Notes: generated by a model from the letters alone, not told the origin. Counted from the first letter of the stretch, positions 1 through 9,518 are shown. The stretch: DNA of 64,000 nucleotides from Buttiauxella gaviniae (GCF_040786275.1 NZ_JBFMVT010000002.1:1984001-2048000), one strand, 5' to 3'. Numbers and translations are program-made.

Positions 1-980
1 TGCTCTGCTTCAAAGGCTGCGTTATCCAACACTTCGGACCAGATTTGGTTGGCCTTCATCGTCTCGCTCGCCAGGGCGTTTTTCTGCTGATTGCGCGACA
101 TAACCAACAGATCGTTGATCATCCCATCGAGGCGTTGCGCTTCAGTTTCGATGCGCTCCAGCTCTTTGCTTTCACCGGTTTTACGACGTAATAGCGCTGT
201 GCCTAATTGTAAACGGGTTAGCGGTGTACGCAGTTCGTGAGAAATATCAGACAGCAGCCTTTGCTGCGTAGTCATCATCCTTTCCAGCGCGGTAATCATC
301 TGGTTAAAACTGGCTCCGGCTGCCAGAAACTCTTGCGGTCCGGATTCAAGTTCAGGATGTTGACGCAAGTTACCCTGGGCGACTTCATCGGCGGCGTTTT
401 TCAACTTACGCGCAGGTTTTGCCAGGCTCCACGCCAGCCATAACAGCAGCGGGGAACTCACCAGCATGGTGACAATAAGCAATAATAAAGGTCTATCAAA
501 CAGCAGGTTTATAAAATCAGATTGGGAATTGCTTGCAGGGCGAATCTGGTAGAGCTGGTAGTTATCTTCACCATCACGTACCGAGAATGGCCCGACCAAT
601 TCTACACGGCCATACTTTTTCTTCTGCGGATGATCGGCGTTATCGGACTGGCCGATAAAGTTACGAATGATCTGCATTTCATTACGCTGGGCGCCAATCA
701 CTCGCCCTTCGCTGGTCACCAGTAACAAACGCTGTCCCGGAGGTGCCCATTTATCAATGGCCCGGAACAGGCGGCGCCACCACATCAGGTCGTTGGGTGG
801 ATCGTTTTCAAGTTCCGCTTCGACATGCTGTTCAATCATGATGCCTTGACGTTGCTCATTCTCCATCAGCTCGGTCATCTGACGCGAATCCAGTTTAGGC
901 AGCATCAGCACTAGCATTAGCACTAACGCAAGCGTCAACCAGAAGATGGCAAAAATACGCGCGGTAAGGCTACTTATCAT
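1..980 (-). CDS. cpxA: Sensor histidine kinase CpxA (3' part cut by window edge)
   Basis: Inner-membrane sensor kinase/phosphatase of the CpxAR envelope stress system; it phosphorylates CpxR. The frame is open from the ATG at 980 to the window edge, giving the first 326 residues of about 457. Visible: N-terminal membrane segment (about residues 8-28), periplasmic sensor region (about 30-163), second membrane segment (about 164-185), HAMP linker, and the phospho-acceptor His248 in the motif SDISHELRTPL. The ATP-binding domain lies outside the window. Its start codon overlaps the cpxR stop by 4 nt (ATGA), so the two genes are translationally coupled in a cpxRA operon. Confidence 0.97.
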   Translation of the reverse strand, partial: MISSLTARIFAIFWLTLALVLMLVLMLPKLDSRQMTELMENEQRQGIMIEQHVEAELENDPPNDLMWWRRLFRAIDKWAPPGQRLLLVTSEGRVIGAQRNEMQIIRNFIGQSDNADHPQKKKYGRVELVGPFSVRDGEDNYQLYQIRPASNSQSDFINLLFDRPLLLLIVTMLVSSPLLLWLAWSLAKPARKLKNAADEVAQGNLRQHPELESGPQEFLAAGASFNQMITALERMMTTQQRLLSDISHELRTPLTRLQLGTALLRRKTGESKELERIETEAQRLDGMINDLLVMSRNQQKNALASETMKANQIWSEVLDNAAFEAE

Positions 981-1675
981 GAAGCAGACACCATCAAATA
1001 GCCGCGGCCACGTAAAGTTTTAAACCACGGATGACCATCTTTGCGATCCGGTAACTTACGACGCAAATTGGAAATATGCATGTCGATTGCGCGGTCGAAA
1101 GGTGTCAGGCGTTTACCCAAAACTTCCTGGCTCAGGTGTTCACGCGAAACCACCTGGCCGAGATGCTGTGCCAGCAAATAAAGCAGGGTGAATTCGGTGC
1201 CGGTCAAATCCAGAGCTTGCCCGTCAAAGCTCGCTTCCTGGCGGCCAGGATTAAGACTTAGACCGTCAACTTCGACCGTTGGCGAGCCGCTGTCACTGTT
1301 TTGCTGCTGCTCACTCCAGTGTGAACGACGCAAAATGGCGCGTATGCGGGCCACCAGCTCACGATCGTTGAATGGCTTAGGCAGATAGTCATCTGCACCC
1401 AGTTCAAGGCCGAGAACGCGATCCAGTTCACTTCCCCGAGCGGTAAGCATAATCACCGGGGTCTGGTGTGATTGACGCAACTCTTTCAGCGTATCAATGC
1501 CGTTTTTCTTTGGCATCATCACGTCGAGCAATAAAAGGTCAATGGTGTCATCAAGAAGTTCCAACGCTTGTTCACCGTCGTGGGCAACAATTACGTTAAA
1601 GCCTTCCATGTCGAGCAGTTCCTTTAACAGGGAAGTAAGCTCTCGGTCATCATCAACTAGCAGAATTTTATTCAT
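977..1675 (-). CDS. cpxR: Response regulator CpxR
   Basis: OmpR-family transcription factor of the Cpx envelope stress response, 232 residues, the usual length. N-terminal receiver domain (about 1-115) with the acidic pocket DDD at 8-10 and phospho-acceptor Asp51 in LLLLDVMMPK; C-terminal winged-helix DNA-binding domain ending in the typical FKTLRGRGYL. A strong Shine-Dalgarno (GGAGG) precedes the ATG. Divergent from cpxP, with a CpxR box between them, so it probably autoregulates. Confidence 0.98.
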   Translation of the reverse strand: MNKILLVDDDRELTSLLKELLDMEGFNVIVAHDGEQALELLDDTIDLLLLDVMMPKKNGIDTLKELRQSHQTPVIMLTARGSELDRVLGLELGADDYLPKPFNDRELVARIRAILRRSHWSEQQQNSDSGSPTVEVDGLSLNPGRQEASFDGQALDLTGTEFTLLYLLAQHLGQVVSREHLSQEVLGKRLTPFDRAIDMHISNLRRKLPDRKDGHPWFKTLRGRGYLMVSAS

Positions 1676-1730
1676 TGTTAAATTACCTCCGAGGCAGAAA
1701 TTACGTCATCAAGGCGCGCTAATCTATGAC

Positions 1731-1745
1731 TTTACGTTGTTTTAC
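1731..1745 (-). promoter_or_regulatory. CpxR box between cpxR and cpxP
   Basis: Read on the minus strand the site is GTAAAACAACGTAAA, an exact match to the CpxR consensus GTAAA-N5-GTAAA. It lies 56 bp upstream of cpxR and about 80 bp upstream of cpxP, so it can serve both divergent promoters. Confidence 0.88.
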
Positions 1746-1825
1746 ACCCCCTGACGCTAGTTTGCAGCGGGAATCGTAGACTGAATCTCGTTGAATCGCA
1801 GCACAGATGATTTCAGGAGCAAGTG

Positions 1826-2338
1826 ATGCGCAATGTTACCGCTGCCGTCATGGCCTCTACATTGACTCTGATAACGCTGACCAGTCAGGCCAGAGATTTA
1901 CCGGCTAGCGATAACTGGTACCAGGGCGGTGAAGGTTTAGTTAAGCGTAATAACCTTCAGAGCCATATGTTCGAAGGGATAAACCTTACCGAACAACAGC
2001 GCCAGCAAATGCGCGATCTTATGCAACGGGCACGGCATGATAGCCCACCCGTGAATGTAAGCGAAATGGAGACCATGCATAATCTGGTCACCGCAGAAAA
2101 TTTTGATGAAACGGCAGTGCGTGCCCAGGCTGAAAAAATGGCACAAGAACAAGTGGCTCGCCAGGTAGAAATGGCGAAAGTGCGCAATCAAATGTACCGC
2201 TTGTTAAGTCCTGAACAGCAGGCCGTTTTGAATGACAAACACCAACAGCGCATGAATCAATTTCGTGAACTGGCGGATCTGCAACAGATGTCTTCGTTGC
2301 AGGCACTGAGTAGTAGCAGTAAGCGTAGTAACCAGTAA
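1826..2338 (+). CDS. cpxP: Periplasmic Cpx inhibitor/chaperone CpxP
   Basis: Periplasmic protein that binds CpxA and dampens Cpx signalling and helps deliver misfolded proteins to DegP. About 170 residues with an N-terminal signal peptide (hydrophobic stretch, likely cleavage after SQA) and two LTxxQ-type motifs (LTEQQ near residue 50 and LSPEQQ near residue 130) that define the family. A GTG at 1823 directly precedes the ATG at 1826; I chose the ATG because the AGGAG at 1815-1819 is then 6 nt away. Divergent from cpxRA and preceded by a CpxR box. Confidence 0.96.
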   Translation: MRNVTAAVMASTLTLITLTSQARDLPASDNWYQGGEGLVKRNNLQSHMFEGINLTEQQRQQMRDLMQRARHDSPPVNVSEMETMHNLVTAENFDETAVRAQAEKMAQEQVARQVEMAKVRNQMYRLLSPEQQAVLNDKHQQRMNQFRELADLQQMSSLQALSSSSKRSNQ

Positions 2339-2347
2339 CAAACCCTG

Positions 2348-2405
2348 TTTTCCTTGCCATAGACACCATCCCTGTCTTCCCCGCCTTAACAGGCGGGTTT
2401 TTTTT
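2348..2405 (+). ncRNA. cpxQ: CpxQ small RNA (processed cpxP 3'UTR)
   Basis: The cpxP 3'UTR carries a 58-nt segment that closely matches my memory of E. coli CpxQ: a 5' single-stranded part beginning TTTTCCTTGCCATAGACACC, then a GC-rich hairpin (CCCGCC...GGCGGG) and eight Ts. In E. coli, RNase E releases CpxQ from cpxP mRNA; with Hfq it represses envelope protein mRNAs. The 5' seed looks unchanged while the terminator stem differs in sequence. Processing here is inferred. Confidence 0.85.
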
Positions 2406-2462
2406 GCCTGAAGGTTCAGATGAATCCGCTATACTAGCCAGCAATCATTTGCTGGAGCCCCT

Positions 2463-3365
2463 ATGAATCAACAATATGGGAAGCTAGTGAGCCGAGCCGC
2501 TATTGCTGCCACGGTCATGGCATCGTTGTTACTTTTGATCAAGATTTTCGCCTGGTGGTATACCGGTTCGGTCAGTATTCTGGCGGCATTGGTGGATTCG
2601 CTGGTGGACATTGCCGCGTCGCTGACTAACCTTCTTGTGGTGCGATACTCGTTACAACCCGCTGATGAAGAACATACCTTCGGCCACGGTAAAGCAGAAT
2701 CACTGGCGGCGCTCGCGCAAAGTATGTTTATTTCCGGTTCTGCGCTGTTCCTGTTTTTGACCGGGATTCAGCATTTAGCCGATCCGGCGCAGATGAAACA
2801 GCCGCTAGTGGGCGTCGTGGTCACGATGATCGCGTTATTCAGCACCCTGATACTTGTGACGTTCCAGCGGTGGGTGGTTCGTAAGACACAAAGCCAGGCC
2901 GTTCGAGCAGATATGCTTCATTATCAGTCTGATGTTATGATGAACGGAGCCATTCTTATTGCGCTGGCCCTGTCGTGGTACGGCTGGCACCGCGCAGATT
3001 CGATATTTGCGTTAGGGATTGGCGTCTATATTTTGTATAACGCGATCCGCATGGGGCATGACGCTGTGCAATCGCTTTTAGATCGCGCACTACCCGATGA
3101 CGAACGCCAGGCAATTATTGATATCATCAATGCATGGCCGGGTGTAAAAGGGGCGCATGATCTCCGTACGCGGCAGTCAGGGCCGACCCGCTTTATTCAA
3201 GTCCATATCGAAATGGAAGACAATTTGCCGCTGGTTCAGGCGCATGTTATTGCCGAACAAGTGGAACAAGCGATTTTGCGTCGCTTCCCTGGGTCAGATG
3301 TGATTATTCACCAGGACCCCTGCTCGGTTGTTCCATCGCAGCAGCAAGGGCATTTTGAGCTTTAA
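2463..3365 (+). CDS. fieF: Cation-efflux pump FieF (YiiP)
   Basis: Cation diffusion facilitator that exports Fe2+/Zn2+ from the cytoplasm using the proton gradient. 300 residues, the same as the family reference. Six membrane helices in the first ~210 residues and a cytosolic ferredoxin-like domain after that. The transport-site ligands are all visible: Asp45 and Asp49 (ALVDSLVD) and His153 and Asp157 (LHYQSD). It stands alone after the cpxP/CpxQ terminator and before pfkA. Confidence 0.97.
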   Translation: MNQQYGKLVSRAAIAATVMASLLLLIKIFAWWYTGSVSILAALVDSLVDIAASLTNLLVVRYSLQPADEEHTFGHGKAESLAALAQSMFISGSALFLFLTGIQHLADPAQMKQPLVGVVVTMIALFSTLILVTFQRWVVRKTQSQAVRADMLHYQSDVMMNGAILIALALSWYGWHRADSIFALGIGVYILYNAIRMGHDAVQSLLDRALPDDERQAIIDIINAWPGVKGAHDLRTRQSGPTRFIQVHIEMEDNLPLVQAHVIAEQVEQAILRRFPGSDVIIHQDPCSVVPSQQQGHFEL

Positions 3366-3430
3366 TTTTTCGTTGTAAAAGTCAGACATAATCGATGTTT
3401 TGTGAATAAAATACCGACATATGGCCTGAC

Positions 3431-3445
3431 CTGAATCAATTCAGC
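3431..3445 (+). promoter_or_regulatory. Cra (FruR) operator upstream of pfkA
   Basis: CTGAATCAATTCAGC is a near-perfect palindrome matching the Cra consensus (GCTGAATCGATTCAGC). It sits about 105 bp before the pfkA start. Cra is known to repress E. coli pfkA from such a site; the sugar phosphate F1P relieves binding. Confidence 0.8.
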
Positions 3446-3549
3446 AAGAAGCGGTTGTTATACTATTTGCAGCAGAGTTGATGCCTCGGCATATCGTAGG
3501 CCGTTTCCGGCAACAGTATTAATTTGCATTCAAAAGTTTAGAGGTAGTC

Positions 3550-4512
3550 ATGATCAAAAAAATTGGTGTGTTGACGAGTGGTGGTGATGCGCCGGGCATG
3601 AACGCTGCGATTCGTGGTGTGGTGCGTGCAGCCTTGTCGGAAGGTCTGGAAGTCGTAGGTATTTATGACGGCTATCTGGGATTGTATGAAGACCGCATGG
3701 TTAATCTGGACCGCTACAGCGTGTCCGATATGATTAACCGCGGTGGTACCTTCCTGGGCTCCGCTCGTTTCCCGGAGTTTCGTGATGAGAAAATCCGTGA
3801 AGTGGCTATCGAGAATTTGAAAAAACGCGGTATCGACGCACTGGTTGTTATCGGCGGTGATGGCTCCTATATGGGTGCTATGCGTCTGACCGAAATGGGC
3901 TTCCCATGCATCGGCCTGCCAGGCACCATCGATAACGACATCAAAGGCACCGATTACACGATCGGTTTCTTTACCGCTCTGGAAACAGTTGTGGAAGCCA
4001 TTGACCGCCTGCGTGATACCTCTTCCTCCCACCAGCGTATTTCTATCGTGGAAGTGATGGGTCGTTACTGTGGCGATTTGACCTTAGCTGCGTCTATTGC
4101 CGGTGGTTGTGAATTTGTTGTCTTGCCAGAAGTTGAGTTTAATCGCGAAGATCTGGTTGAAGAAATCAAAGCAGGTATCGCTAAAGGTAAGAAGCACGCT
4201 ATCGTTGCTATCACTGAGCATATCTGTGACATCGACGAGCTGGCTCAATATATCGAGAAAGAAACCAAACGCGAAACCCGCGCCACGGTTCTTGGCCACA
4301 TTCAGCGCGGTGGTTCTCCGGTTGCTTACGATCGCATTCTGGCTTCCCGCATGGGCGCTTACTCCATCGAACTGCTGCTGCAAGGCCACGGCGGTCGTTG
4401 CGTCGGCATTCAGAATGAGAAACTGGTTCACCATGACATTATCGACGCTATCGAAAACATGAAGCGTCCGTTCAAAGGTGACTGGTTGGATTGCGCTAAG
4501 AAACTGTACTAA
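3550..4512 (+). CDS. pfkA: 6-phosphofructokinase I
   Basis: ATP-dependent phosphorylation of fructose 6-phosphate to fructose 1,6-bisphosphate, the committed step of glycolysis; cytosolic tetramer. 320 residues. ATP-binding GGD at 11-13, GGDGS at 102-106, catalytic Asp128 in PGTIDND (Asp127 in the mature E. coli numbering), and the substrate loop [10 protein letters not shown] Cra site lies upstream and a strong terminator follows, so the gene is monocistronic. Confidence 0.99.
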   Translation: MIKKIGVLTSGGDAPGMNAAIRGVVRAALSEGLEVVGIYDGYLGLYEDRMVNLDRYSVSDMINRGGTFLGSARFPEFRDEKIREVAIENLKKRGIDALVVIGGDGSYMGAMRLTEMGFPCIGLPGTIDNDIKGTDYTIGFFTALETVVEAIDRLRDTSSSHQRISIVEVMGRYCGDLTLAASIAGGCEFVVLPEVEFNREDLVEEIKAGIAKGKKHAIVAITEHICDIDELAQYIEKETKRETRATVLGHIQRGGSPVAYDRILASRMGAYSIELLLQGHGGRCVGIQNEKLVHHDIIDAIENMKRPFKGDWLDCAKKLY

Positions 4513-4532
4513 TTCACGCAGTGTGAAAATTG

Positions 4533-4555
4533 AAGCCGGGGAAACCCGGCTTTTT
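4533..4555 (+). terminator. pfkA terminator
   Basis: AAGCCGGG-GAAA-CCCGGCTTTTT: 8-bp GC-rich stem with a GAAA-type loop followed by Ts, 20 bp after the pfkA stop. Confidence 0.9.
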
Positions 4556-4664
4556 GTCGTTTGTTATATGCACAATAGTTATAGCCAATCTTTTTTTATT
4601 CTTTAATGAATGGGAAACTTTCTGGCACGCTGCTTTCATCAAAACTGATAAAAGAGAGCGAGCG

Positions 4665-5654
4665 ATGAATAAGTGGGGAGTAGGGCTTACATTACTGTTG
4701 GCATCAAGCAGTGTTCTGGCGAAAGATATTCAGTTACTTAACGTCTCTTACGATCCCACTCGCGAGCTTTATGACGAGTATAACAAGGCGTTCAGTGCTC
4801 ACTGGAAGCAGCAAACCGGCGATAACGTGGTTATTCGTCAGTCTCACGGTGGTTCAGGCAAACAAGCCACATCCGTAATCAACGGTATTGAAGCGGACGT
4901 CGTGACGCTGGCGCTGGCCTACGATGTTGATGCGATTGCCGAGCGTGGCCGTATCGACAAAAACTGGATTAAACGCCTGCCGGATAACTCTGCCCCGTAC
5001 ACATCGACCATCGTGTTCCTGGTGCGTAAAGGCAACCCTAAACAAATTCATGACTGGAACGATCTGATTAAACCGGGCGTTTCAATTATCACCCCGAACC
5101 CAAAAAGTTCTGGCGGCGCACGCTGGAACTATCTGGCCGCGTGGGGCTATGCCTTGCATCACAATAACAACGATCAAGCCAAAGCTCAGGATTTCGTGAA
5201 AGCTGTTTATAAGAACGTTGAAGTGCTGGATTCCGGCGCACGCGGTTCAACGAATACCTTCGTAGAGCGTGGTATTGGCGATGTGCTGATTGCCTGGGAA
5301 AACGAAGCGCTGCTGGCAACCAACGAGTTGGGCAAAGACAAGTTTGAAATTGTTACTCCGAGCGAGTCTATTCTTGCGGAGCCGACTGTTTCCGTGGTCG
5401 ACAAAGTGGTCGAGAAGAAAGGAACTCAGAAAGTTGCCGAAGAGTATCTGAAATACCTGTACTCACCGGAAGGACAGGAAATCGCCGCGAAGAATTACTA
5501 CCGCCCACGTAATGCGGATGTCGCGAAAAAATACGAAAATACTTTCCCGAAACTGAAGCTGTATACCATTGATGAAGAATTCGGCGGCTGGACCAAAGCG
5601 CAGAAAGAACATTTCTCGAATGGCGGAACCTTCGACCAAATTAGCCAGCGTTAA
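4665..5654 (+). CDS. sbp: Periplasmic sulfate-binding protein
   Basis: High-affinity periplasmic receptor that delivers sulfate to the CysTWA ABC transporter. 329 residues from the ATG at 4665, which gives a clean signal peptide (cleavage after SSVLA, residue 19, mature [12 protein letters not shown]). The frame is open further upstream to 4530, but that extension crosses the pfkA terminator and is not coding. Contains the family motifs SHGGSGKQ and [20 protein letters not shown] that build the sulfate pocket. No ABC permease genes are nearby, as is usual for sbp. Confidence 0.97.
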   Translation: MNKWGVGLTLLLASSSVLAKDIQLLNVSYDPTRELYDEYNKAFSAHWKQQTGDNVVIRQSHGGSGKQATSVINGIEADVVTLALAYDVDAIAERGRIDKNWIKRLPDNSAPYTSTIVFLVRKGNPKQIHDWNDLIKPGVSIITPNPKSSGGARWNYLAAWGYALHHNNNDQAKAQDFVKAVYKNVEVLDSGARGSTNTFVERGIGDVLIAWENEALLATNELGKDKFEIVTPSESILAEPTVSVVDKVVEKKGTQKVAEEYLKYLYSPEGQEIAAKNYYRPRNADVAKKYENTFPKLKLYTIDEEFGGWTKAQKEHFSNGGTFDQISQR

Positions 5655-5662
5655 ATATAATG

Positions 5663-5684
5663 ACGGCCCTGAAAAGGGCCGTTT
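5663..5684 (+). terminator. sbp terminator
   Basis: ACGGCCCT-GAAA-AGGGCCGT followed by TTT: an 8-bp perfect stem 9 bp after the sbp stop. Confidence 0.88.
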
Positions 5685-5745
5685 TGCTTTTGAGTTCCCG
5701 GAGTTTGCGTTACGCTGAAAACTCTCTCTTGGTCCTGAGGTTTTC

Positions 5746-6504
5746 ATGCAGCGGCGTCGGCGCACGATAGTTCTCGTCATTCTTTTGTTGATAGTTGCCG
5801 CTGTAAGCTGGTTTAGCCTCCGGCAATATCTGCATCACCCTGACGCCCTTTGGCGTATCGTCAGCCAGCAATGTGTTCCCCATCAGCGTGATAACCAAAA
5901 CCCTGAGCCTTGTGCCAAAGTCGATTTGCGGTCCGGATACGCATTGTTAAAAGACATTAATGGCCCGCTGCAATACCTGTTGTTGCCTACGGTGAAAATG
6001 AAAGGCATGGAAAGCCCGGAGTTATTGCAGGCTAAAACGGCTAATTTCTTCTGGCTGGCGTGGCAGCAGCGCGCTGTTATGAGCCAGCGACGGGGAGCGT
6101 ACGTTCCTGATGAGGTTATCTCTCTCACCATCAACTCCACCACCGGACGCACCCAGAATCAGCTACACATCCATATTTCATGTTTGCGCCCGGACGTGCG
6201 TAGCCAGTTAAATCAGTATGCAAAAAGCTTGAATAGCGACTGGCAGAATTTCCCGGTACCGCTGGCAGGAAACGTGTATATCGCAAGGAAAGTCACTGAG
6301 GCTGAGTTTTTGCAGCGTAGCCCATTTATTATGCTGGCATCTCAGGTACCGCAGGCTCGCGAACATATGGGGCGTTATAGCCTGGCGATGGCGCAACTGA
6401 GGGATGGGGAGTGGGTCGCGTTGGCGACGGAGCGGAATTTACTGCGTTTGAATTTGGCTTCTGCGGAACAACTGCAAGATCACAGCTGCGAACTACTGAA
6501 ATAA
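5746..6504 (+). CDS. cdh: CDP-diacylglycerol pyrophosphatase
   Basis: Inner-membrane-anchored enzyme that hydrolyses CDP-diacylglycerol to CMP and phosphatidate. 252 residues with one N-terminal membrane anchor (about 7-24) after a very basic start (MQRRRR). The HIT-like catalytic signature QNQLHIHISC is present near residue 138. N-terminal third is more diverged from E. coli than the catalytic part. Convergent with tpiA, sharing a terminator. Confidence 0.93.
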   Translation: MQRRRRTIVLVILLLIVAAVSWFSLRQYLHHPDALWRIVSQQCVPHQRDNQNPEPCAKVDLRSGYALLKDINGPLQYLLLPTVKMKGMESPELLQAKTANFFWLAWQQRAVMSQRRGAYVPDEVISLTINSTTGRTQNQLHIHISCLRPDVRSQLNQYAKSLNSDWQNFPVPLAGNVYIARKVTEAEFLQRSPFIMLASQVPQAREHMGRYSLAMAQLRDGEWVALATERNLLRLNLASAEQLQDHSCELLK

Positions 6505-6506
6505 TA

Positions 6507-6530
6507 AAGGCCCTGCCGGAGCAGAGCCTT
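6507..6530. terminator. Shared terminator between cdh and tpiA
   Basis: Imperfect hairpin AAGGC-C-CTGC / GCAG-A-GCCTT, followed on the plus strand by an AT-rich run (AATATTTTT). It sits between the convergent cdh and tpiA stops and can serve cdh; T-richness is weaker for the tpiA side. Confidence 0.7.
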
Positions 6531-6551
6531 AATATTTTTAAGCGAGAAAAC

Positions 6552-7319
6552 TTATGCTTTTTTCGCTTCAGCAGCCGCTTTAACGATAACTGCAAATGCG
6601 TCAGCTTTCAGAGATGCACCGCCAACCAGCGCGCCATCGATGTCTGGCTGAGCAAACAGCTCTGCTGCGTTTTTATCGTTTACGGAACCGCCGTACTGGA
6701 TAATGACTTGTTCAGCCACTTTAGCGTCAGCTTTAGCAATGTGGTCACGAATGAATTTGTGAACAGCCTGAGCTTGAGCAGGAGTTGCAGATTTACCCGT
6801 ACCGATTGCCCAAACTGGTTCGTAAGCGATCACTGCACCTTCGAACGCGTTTGCGCCCTGAGTTTTCAGAACGGCATCAATCTGACGTGCACACACTTCT
6901 TCAGTTTTGCCCGCTTCGTTTTCTGCTTCAGTTTCGCCGATGCAAAGAACTGGGATCAGGCCAACTTCTTTCAGGATTGCGAATTTTTTAGCGATCAGTT
7001 CGTCAGACTCTGCGTGGTAAGTACGACGCTCGGAGTGACCGATGATGATGTATTTAGCACCAACATCTTTCAGCATCTCTGCGGAAACTTCCCCGGTGAA
7101 TGCGCCAGACAGGTTCAGGTCAACGTTCTGAGCACCAAGAATGATGTGGCTACCAGAAGCAGCATGTTTAGCCAGATCCAGGTACATAGTAGGAGGAGCG
7201 ATAGCAACGCCACAGCCAGCAACGCCAGCCAGCTCTTTGCGTAAGCCAGCAATCAGCTCGTGTACCATGTGCTTGCTGCCGTTCAGTTTCCAGTTACCCA
7301 TCACCAAAGGATGTCGCAT
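6552..7319 (-). CDS. tpiA: Triose-phosphate isomerase
   Basis: Interconverts dihydroxyacetone phosphate and glyceraldehyde 3-phosphate. 255 residues from ATG 7319, with GGAG 8 nt upstream; a 7-codon upstream extension of the frame has no support. Active-site residues: Asn9 and Lys11 (GNWKLNG), His95 (IIIGHSERR) and Glu167 ([11 protein letters not shown]). Convergent with cdh. Confidence 0.99.
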   Translation of the reverse strand: MRHPLVMGNWKLNGSKHMVHELIAGLRKELAGVAGCGVAIAPPTMYLDLAKHAASGSHIILGAQNVDLNLSGAFTGEVSAEMLKDVGAKYIIIGHSERRTYHAESDELIAKKFAILKEVGLIPVLCIGETEAENEAGKTEEVCARQIDAVLKTQGANAFEGAVIAYEPVWAIGTGKSATPAQAQAVHKFIRDHIAKADAKVAEQVIIQYGGSVNDKNAAELFAQPDIDGALVGGASLKADAFAVIVKAAAEAKKA

Positions 7320-7430
7320 CTTTATTCTCCACAAGGTCAAACAAATAAAAGAATCGCTGCCATTCAGGGCAGCATGGTCTGTGAAACAGTATAGAGACTC
7401 AGCAAGCTAAAGGCTTTGCTTTTTGTCATA

Positions 7431-7556
7431 TATACCCATCATCCTTCAAGCCGCAGGGGTGTTAGCTGCACTCACTTACCCGAATCACTTACCTTAGTAA
7501 GCTCATCGGATAAGCTCCCTGGCCGCCTACCTGCGACTCGAATGCTAATGGGTATA
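7431..7556. repeat. ERIC (IRU) element 1, full length
   Basis: 126-bp imperfect palindrome bounded by TATACCC and GGGTATA. It contains the arms found in the other two copies (CAAGCCGCAGGGGTGTT on the left, GGCCGCCTACCTGCGACTCG on the right) and the ERIC core CACTTACCTTAGTAAGCTC. It lies between the tpiA start and the yiiQ stop. The core carries a CATCGGATAAG segment where copy 3 has the canonical CTCCTGG. Confidence 0.88.
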
Positions 7557-7557
7557 T

Positions 7558-8154
7558 TTAATTGGTGTTAAGCGTTTCAGCTAGCGTCAGCTTAATCGGT
7601 TCAACAGCGAAGGTAAGCCCTTTTTCTCCGTTATCCGCGACAACATAGCGAATAGCGCCATCGGTTTGCGCGTAATAGCGTTTATTCTTTCCGTCCGTGA
7701 GAAGTTTGGTGAGTTTTGCCACGCTTTGCTGTTTAGAAAGCGACGAAGTGAACGTACGAATCACTGCCGCCATATACTCATTGGCTTTCGCGCGCGCAGT
7801 TTTTTGCTCGGGCCCTTGAATGGGCAGCCACGTTATCTGAATGGACTTTATTTTTAGCGTACCGCGCTCAAGCGCTGCGGAGGAATAGAGGTTCTCATTG
7901 ATTTTACTGGCAGCGCGCATCAGGTTCACCTCATCCGCAGCAGAATCGATGGCGCGAAATTCGTTGATCGGCAAAGACGGGTTTGCGGCGGTGAATTTTT
8001 CCCGAAATTGCGTAATATTCATATCAAATGTTGGGGCTCCCGCCAGTAAATACGGGGCGGCCTGTAACGTTGAGGCAGAATCTGCAGGCGGATCGGCCCA
8101 GGCCACCGTGGCGGGTAGCGCCAAAAAAGCCAGAGCGGCAAACAGATATCTCAT
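7558..8154 (-). CDS. yiiQ: YiiQ, DUF1454 periplasmic protein
   Basis: Uncharacterised family (DUF1454). 198 residues from ATG 8154; the TTG six bases further upstream is too close to the GGAG. N-terminal signal peptide with likely cleavage after TVAWA (about residue 20), so it is probably periplasmic. The conserved block YLLAGAPTFD...REKF...NPSLPINEFRAID and the C-terminal YVVADNGEKGLTFAVEPIKL match E. coli YiiQ. No catalytic motif recognised. An ERIC element ends one base after its stop codon. Confidence 0.9.
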   Translation of the reverse strand: MRYLFAALAFLALPATVAWADPPADSASTLQAAPYLLAGAPTFDMNITQFREKFTAANPSLPINEFRAIDSAADEVNLMRAASKINENLYSSAALERGTLKIKSIQITWLPIQGPEQKTARAKANEYMAAVIRTFTSSLSKQQSVAKLTKLLTDGKNKRYYAQTDGAIRYVVADNGEKGLTFAVEPIKLTLAETLNTN

Positions 8155-8267
8155 CGACAAATTCTCCAGTGAATCCCTTTCCCGATTAAATCGGCATTCC
8201 GTTGGCTTGTCAAAACCCGGCGTTGCCAGGGTACACTACGGCGCTAAACAATAAAATGGACCTTACC

Positions 8268-8687
8268 ATGACCATACAGCAATGGCTGTTCTCTTTTAGC
8301 GGACGTATTGGACGCCGTGACTTCTGGATTTGGATTGGCGTTTGGTTAGTTGCGCTGATTATTCTCTTCACCCTCGCGGGTGCGGAAATTATGCCTTATT
8401 CCACCGCCGGTTTCTTTTTATCGGGGTCGTTGATTCCGACGGCCGCCGTGATTGTGAAACGTCTGCACGACAGAAACAAGAAAGGCTGGTGGGCGCTACT
8501 GTTTATTCCTGCCTGGTTGTTGCTGGCGGGGAACTGGGAAACTTTCGGCACTTTAGCGCAGTGGGGTTTAGGGCGTTTTATCCCGACCCTGATTCTGGTG
8601 ATGGTTATCATGGACCTGGGCGCGTTTGTTGGCACCCAGGGTGAAAACCGATTTGGCAAAGACACTAGCGAAGTGAAATACCGCTAA
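8268..8687 (+). CDS. yiiR: YiiR, DUF805 inner-membrane protein
   Basis: Small membrane protein of the DUF805 family, function unknown. 139 residues from ATG 8268 (MTIQQWLFSFSGRIGR), the start used by E. coli YiiR; an ATG 12 bases upstream is possible. Typical DUF805 N-terminus GRIGRRDFWIW and the KRLHDRNKKGWWAL motif between membrane segments; four hydrophobic stretches. Only 12 bp separate its stop from the convergent fpr stop; in E. coli K-12 yiiS and uspD lie here and are absent. Confidence 0.9.
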   Translation: MTIQQWLFSFSGRIGRRDFWIWIGVWLVALIILFTLAGAEIMPYSTAGFFLSGSLIPTAAVIVKRLHDRNKKGWWALLFIPAWLLLAGNWETFGTLAQWGLGRFIPTLILVMVIMDLGAFVGTQGENRFGKDTSEVKYR

Positions 8688-8699
8688 TAAGCCATTACG

Positions 8700-9446
8700 T
8701 TACCAGTAGTGTTCTGCGGTCATATGGCCCGGTCGACGGCGCAAATGTTTGGTCATCTGCCGGGTATCTTTCAGCAACTGTTGCGTGTCGCGAACCATTT
8801 GTGGGTTACCGCACAGCATCACATGGCTGGTCTCGATATTCATTGGCAGGCCTACCGCCGCTTCAAGTTCACCGCTTTCAATGAGTGCAGGCACGCGCCC
8901 GGTTAATGAACCCGGAACTGATTCCCGACTCACGACAGTCTGAATACGTAACTTCCCTTCATATTGCTGCTGGAGCTTCTGCATCAAAGGCAGGTAGCTC
9001 AAATCTTGCGCATAACGTACCGCGTGCAGCAAAACGATATTCTCGAATCGCTCCAGCCCTTTACCTTCCTGCAAAATCGAAAGATAGGGCCCCAATGCCG
9101 TGCCTGTCGCCAGCATCCACAGCGTCTGGCAATCCGGTACTTCATCCAATACAAAGAAACCTGCTGCTTCGCTAACCAGCATAACTTCATCGCCCGGTTG
9201 CAGAGCATGTAGGCGAGGGCTCAGTTTGCCCTCAGGAACGGTCACCAGGTAAAACTCAAGATTAGGATCGCTTGGCGCATTGACGTAGGAATAGGCGCGC
9301 TGGACGCGTTCGCCATCAACTTCCAACCCAAGCTTGGTAAATTGCCCTGCGGTGAAGGGGTCGACGGGCGCATGAACTGTGAGACTAAAAAGAGCGTCAG
9401 TCCAGTTTTGTACCTGGATAACTTTACCTTTAACCCATTCCGCCAT
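8700..9446 (-). CDS. fpr: Flavodoxin/ferredoxin-NADP+ reductase
   Basis: FAD enzyme that moves electrons between NADPH and flavodoxin or ferredoxin; supplies reductant for radical-SAM and anaerobic enzymes and is part of the SoxRS response. 248 residues from ATG 9446 with AGGAAG upstream. FAD motif RAYSYVNAP, NADP motif ATGTALGPYLSIL, NADP C-terminal pocket MLCGNPQMV, and the C-terminal Trp that stacks on FAD (AEHYW). The longer upstream frame has no homology. Confidence 0.97.
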   Translation of the reverse strand: MAEWVKGKVIQVQNWTDALFSLTVHAPVDPFTAGQFTKLGLEVDGERVQRAYSYVNAPSDPNLEFYLVTVPEGKLSPRLHALQPGDEVMLVSEAAGFFVLDEVPDCQTLWMLATGTALGPYLSILQEGKGLERFENIVLLHAVRYAQDLSYLPLMQKLQQQYEGKLRIQTVVSRESVPGSLTGRVPALIESGELEAAVGLPMNIETSHVMLCGNPQMVRDTQQLLKDTRQMTKHLRRRPGHMTAEHYW

Positions 9447-9518
9447 GATGTTCTTCCTGCAATTCGAGTAATTTAGAAGGTGTTGCTTTTGCCCTATCTT
9501 CCCCAGAAAAATGTGAGA

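Noticed and set aside
4530-4664. N-terminal extension of sbp
   Set aside because: Covers the pfkA terminator; the signal peptide begins at 4665.
6411-7244. 277-codon plus-strand frame opposite tpiA
   Set aside because: Antisense to tpiA, Cys/Phe-rich composition, no domain.
7431-7556. ERIC element 1 as a terminator for yiiQ or a CRISPR repeat
   Set aside because: Single long palindrome with ERIC core, without T run or spaced repeats.
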